64,000 bases of DNA from Streptomyces iakyrus (GTDB taxonomy: Bacteria > Actinomycetota > Actinomycetes > Streptomycetales > Streptomycetaceae), in NCBI RefSeq assembly GCF_000717055.1, contig NZ_JNXI01000002.1, positions 496,001 through 560,000 of the forward strand, in the 5' to 3' direction. This document shows, piece by piece, positions 61,434 through 64,000 of the stretch; position 1 is the stretch's first letter, and every line of letters begins with the position of its first letter. Under the pieces are notes generated by a model, which had not been told where the DNA came from, made no database searches, and saw nothing but the letters and a program-made list of their open reading frames with translations. A program made the position numbers and the translations under genes.

Positions 61434-62357
61434 CTACTTCAGCGCACCCGCCGTCAGCCCCTGCACCACCTGGCGCTGGAAGATGATGTACGCCGCCAGC
61501 ACCGGCAGCATCGCCATGACCAGACCCGCGAACAGGCCCGACCAGTCGCCCTTGTAGCCCTGGCTGACCGCCAACTGCACCAGCCCCTGCGTGAGCACCC
61601 GCTTGTCGGGGTCGGTGTTCAGGACCGTCGGCAGCATGTACTGGTTCCACTGCCCCAGGAAGTTGAAGATGCCGACGCTGATCAGGCCCGGCTTGGCCAT
61701 GGGGAGCATGATCTGGAAGAACGTGCGGCTGTGGGAGGCCCCGTCGACGAACGCCGCCTCAGCGATCGACGTCGGCAGCGTGCGGAAGAACGCCGTCAGG
61801 AAGAAGACCGTGAACGGCAGCGAGTAGGCGATGTAGACGAGGATCAGGCCGTGGATGGTGTTCAGCAGGCCCATGTTGTTCACGACGTAGAACAGCGGGA
61901 CCAACGCGAGCATGATCGGAAAACTCATGCCGCCGATGAACAGGTAGTAGATGAACCGGTTGCCCGGGAACTCGAAGCGGGCCAGGACGTAGGCCGCCAT
62001 GGAGCCGAGGACCAGGGTGCCGATGAGTGAGCCGCCCACCACGAGCACCGTGTTGAGGAAGTAGTCGCTCATGTTGGCCTGGGTCCACGCCCGCGACCAG
62101 TTGTCGAAGTGCAGGGAGTCCGGGAGCGACCAGGGGGAGCTGAAGATCGAGCGGTCGTCCTTGAAGGACGTCATGACCGCCCAGAGCAGCGGCATGACCA
62201 CCATGAACGCCCAGATGACCAGGACGCCGTGGGAGAAGACGTTGAGGACGGTGCCCTCTTTCTTCTCCTTGGGGGGTGCCGGCGGCCGGACGTCCGTCTT
62301 GGTGATCGGGGCTCCGGACTCCGCCGGCAGCGGCGCGGGGGTTTCGGTCGTCTTCAT
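61434..62357 (-). CDS. ngcG: Carbohydrate ABC transporter permease, NgcG type
   Basis: The 307-aa MalG-type permease has a disordered Pro/Glu/Lys-rich N-terminus (about 1-38) and six helices. The EAA loop is SIAEAAFVDGASHSRTFFQI near residue 205. It starts 3 nt after the ngcF stop. By position next to the ROK/xyl locus and by sequence it corresponds to NgcG of the N-acetylglucosamine / diacetylchitobiose importer (SCO6005-6007 in S. coelicolor). No ATPase is encoded with it, so MsiK is the likely energiser. Substrate assignment is by similarity. Confidence 0.92.
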   Translation of the reverse strand: MKTTETPAPLPAESGAPITKTDVRPPAPPKEKKEGTVLNVFSHGVLVIWAFMVVMPLLWAVMTSFKDDRSIFSSPWSLPDSLHFDNWSRAWTQANMSDYFLNTVLVVGGSLIGTLVLGSMAAYVLARFEFPGNRFIYYLFIGGMSFPIMLALVPLFYVVNNMGLLNTIHGLILVYIAYSLPFTVFFLTAFFRTLPTSIAEAAFVDGASHSRTFFQIMLPMAKPGLISVGIFNFLGQWNQYMLPTVLNTDPDKRVLTQGLVQLAVSQGYKGDWSGLFAGLVMAMLPVLAAYIIFQRQVVQGLTAGALK

Positions 62358-62360
62358 CGG

Positions 62361-63287
62361 TCAGTACTCCAGCCGCTCGCGACGGCCCAGCCGCATCACC
62401 ACGGCGGCGAAGGCCAGCGTGACGACGAGCAGGGCGACACCGATGGTGGTGGCGTAGGCGGCCTGCCCGTCACGGAACGCCTTCTGGTACACGTACAGGA
62501 CCATGACGGTGGTCGAGTAGTCGGGACCGCCCGGCCCGGTCGTCATGATCTGCACGACCGCGAACGACTCGGCGCCCAGGGCGAGGATGCCCATGTAGAC
62601 CCAGCCGGACTGCACCGTGTCCCAGAGGAGGGGCAGGGTGACCCGGAAGAACGTGGTGACGCGGTTCGCGCCGTCCAGCAGCGCGGCCTCGTACATCTCC
62701 GCCGGGATGGAGGCCATGCCCGCGGAGAAGAGGACGACGAAGAAGCCGACCGTCGACCAGACGAGGACCGCCATCACCGCCCAGAGGGCCAGATCGGGGT
62801 CGCCCAGCCACAGGGGCTGGACGTCGTCCAGGCCGATGCCGCGCAGCAGCGAGTTGAGCGCGCCGCTGTCCGGGTTGTACGCGAACGCGAACAGCAGCGC
62901 GACGATGGCGATCGAGAGGACCTGCGGGAAGAAGTAGACGATCTTGTAGAAGGAGGAGCCGCGGACACCGGTGATCACCGGGCCGTTCTTCCTCTTTCTG
63001 CCGCCCACGTTGATCATGAAGGCGAAGAACAGCGCGAGGCCGATCGTCACCACCGGCAGCAGGAGGGCGAACAGCAGGCTGTGCTGCAACGACTTCCAGA
63101 AGATGTCGTCGTCGAGCATCCGGCTGTAGTTGTCGAAACCGACCATCTTGAATTCGGGGCTCAGGCCGGTCCAGTCCGTGAACGAGTAATAAATGGACTG
63201 GATGAACGGCCAGACCACGAAGAGCGCGTACAGTCCCAGGGGCAACGCCAGGAACCCCACGATGAACCGGTACTTGCCGTGCTGCAT
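62361..63287 (-). CDS. ngcF: Carbohydrate ABC transporter permease, NgcF type
   Basis: The 308-aa MalF-type permease has six helices. The N-terminal WPFIQSIYYSFTDWTGLSPE region is typical, and the EAA loop is EMYEAALLDGANRVTTFFRV near residue 200. It pairs with NgcG to form the channel for GlcNAc-containing sugars delivered by NgcE. I chose ATG 63287, since GGAG lies 5 nt upstream. GTG 63293 overlaps that site. The gap to the binding-protein stop is 43 nt. Confidence 0.92.
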   Translation of the reverse strand: MQHGKYRFIVGFLALPLGLYALFVVWPFIQSIYYSFTDWTGLSPEFKMVGFDNYSRMLDDDIFWKSLQHSLLFALLLPVVTIGLALFFAFMINVGGRKRKNGPVITGVRGSSFYKIVYFFPQVLSIAIVALLFAFAYNPDSGALNSLLRGIGLDDVQPLWLGDPDLALWAVMAVLVWSTVGFFVVLFSAGMASIPAEMYEAALLDGANRVTTFFRVTLPLLWDTVQSGWVYMGILALGAESFAVVQIMTTGPGGPDYSTTVMVLYVYQKAFRDGQAAYATTIGVALLVVTLAFAAVVMRLGRRERLEY

Positions 63288-63330
63288 CGCCACTCCGGTG
63301 CCGTGTGCGGAATTTGGTTTTCCGGTGCCG

Positions 63331-64000
63331 TTACTGGTGCTTGTAGTGCTTGATGGAATCGTCCTTGGCGGTCTCGTCGGCGAAGGCCTGGATCTTCTTG
63401 ATGGCCTCGGCCGGGGTCACGCGGCCGGCCATCATCTCGCCCAGCCCGGAGACGCCGATCTTCTCCTTCTGCAACTGCACGTACCAGTCCTGCATACGGG
63501 GATTCACCACGTTCTCACCGGCCTTGTCCAGGGCCGCGACGCCGGATTTCAGACCGGGAGTGAGGGCGATGCCGTCGGTGCCGCCGTTGTAGGCGGTCAA
63601 TGACTTCACCTTGCCGGTGAAGTTCTTGGAGGATGCCTCGCTGAGCATGATGCGCAGTTGCTCCATGCCGCCGGCGGCGTTCTTCGCCTTGGCCGGGACG
63701 ATGAAGGGCTCGCCGCCGGAGGCCCAGATGGTGCCGAAGGGCATCTTGTCGGAGGAGTCGAGGCCGGTGGGCGCGGAGACGGCCAGGTTGAAGTCCTCGG
63801 GGATGACGTTGGCCGACTCGTTCTCCACCCAGGAGCCGTTCGGGATGAACAGCGCCTTGCCCTCGGCCCACGCGGTCTGCGACTGGATGTGGTCCAGGCC
63901 CGGGGTGCCTTTGAGGACGTAACCCTTCTTGTACAGCTCGTAGTACGCGTCGAAGCAGGCCTTGACGGCCGGGTGCTTCCAGGCGTTGGGCTCCAGGTTG
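63331..64000 (-). CDS. ngcE: Sugar-binding protein NgcE, C-terminal part (runs off window)
   Basis: About 222 C-terminal residues are visible and the gene continues past base 64000. The reading frame at the window edge gives NLEPNAWKHPAVKACFDAYY and continues through ALFIPNGSWVENE and MPFGTIWASGGEPF, typical of family 1 solute-binding lipoproteins. It ends with KDDSIKHYKHQ. It would bind GlcNAc or diacetylchitobiose outside the cell. The lipoprotein signal and upstream promoter, including any DasR-type site, lie outside the window. Confidence 0.9.
   Translation of the reverse strand, partial: NLEPNAWKHPAVKACFDAYYELYKKGYVLKGTPGLDHIQSQTAWAEGKALFIPNGSWVENESANVIPEDFNLAVSAPTGLDSSDKMPFGTIWASGGEPFIVPAKAKNAAGGMEQLRIMLSEASSKNFTGKVKSLTAYNGGTDGIALTPGLKSGVAALDKAGENVVNPRMQDWYVQLQKEKIGVSGLGEMMAGRVTPAEAIKKIQAFADETAKDDSIKHYKHQ

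Noticed and set aside
1..64000. tRNA or rRNA genes, integrase attachment sites, or a biosynthetic gene cluster
   Set aside because: None was recognised on either strand by eye. Gene content is mostly core metabolism and transport. A tRNA scan program would settle the RNA question.

Overview
The window is Streptomyces chromosome. GC content is very high, third positions are strongly G/C, GTG starts are common, many genes overlap by four bases, and the products (HemQ, DUF3000, TIGR04222, Rok7B7-type regulator, NgcEFG) are typical of the genus. From memory of family content, gene order resembles the S. coelicolor core stretch from about SCO6061 (left) down to SCO6005 (right). I could not check this by alignment. 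No rRNA, tRNA, CRISPR array, prophage or intact insertion sequence was seen.

Layout. 1-4.3 kb: end of msrB, murC, a conserved hypothetical, a RibD-C reductase, and zapE. 4.4-7.2 kb: a promoter-driven unit of a small secreted protein, beta-carbonic anhydrase and SulP transporter (CO2/bicarbonate handling). 7.3-16.5 kb: slipin, Tat-exported PhoX-like protein, a broken ppk2, a FAD/Rieske oxidoreductase, a 59-aa zinc-ribbon protein, an ABC-transporter deletion relic, a PTH2-like protein, a potassium channel and an MNIO (DUF692) protein. 16.5-21 kb: an operon for an aldehyde dehydrogenase, GMC oxidoreductase and APC permease (choline/betaine type). 21-33 kb: TIGR04222 membrane protein, secreted peptidase, hemQ-hemY, lipoprotein, CoA-disulfide-reductase-like enzyme, MFS/Lrp relics, hemE, DUF3000, orphan response regulator, RNase D. 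34-40.7 kb: an ABC importer without ATPase, divergent from a GH2 beta-mannosidase and a LacI regulator. 40.9-44.2 kb: fatty-acid beta-oxidation genes fadA-fadB. 44.4-50.4 kb: a candidate exopolysaccharide locus (CBM3-GH16 and Tat-dependent deacetylase facing a processive glycosyltransferase and nucleotide-sugar dehydrogenase). 50.7-56 kb: beta-propeller-like protein, NYN-like protein, amino-acid permease and dxs. 56.2-64 kb: xylFGH-type sugar importer with its ROK regulator, then ngcG, ngcF and the end of ngcE.

The most interesting signals outside the standard genes are repeats and RNA structure. A roughly 240-bp intergenic element is present twice, each time about 50 nt downstream of a stop codon and in the sense of that gene (52203-52440; inverted at 61152-61383). 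Its first ~45 bp also occurs alone inside the ppk2 Walker-B motif, where it breaks the gene. A second, ~75-bp repeat occurs three times. The xylF-xylG spacer can form mutually exclusive hairpins. Two gene relics (ABC at 12.4-12.8 kb, MFS/Lrp at 29.2-29.6 kb) look like products of internal deletions.
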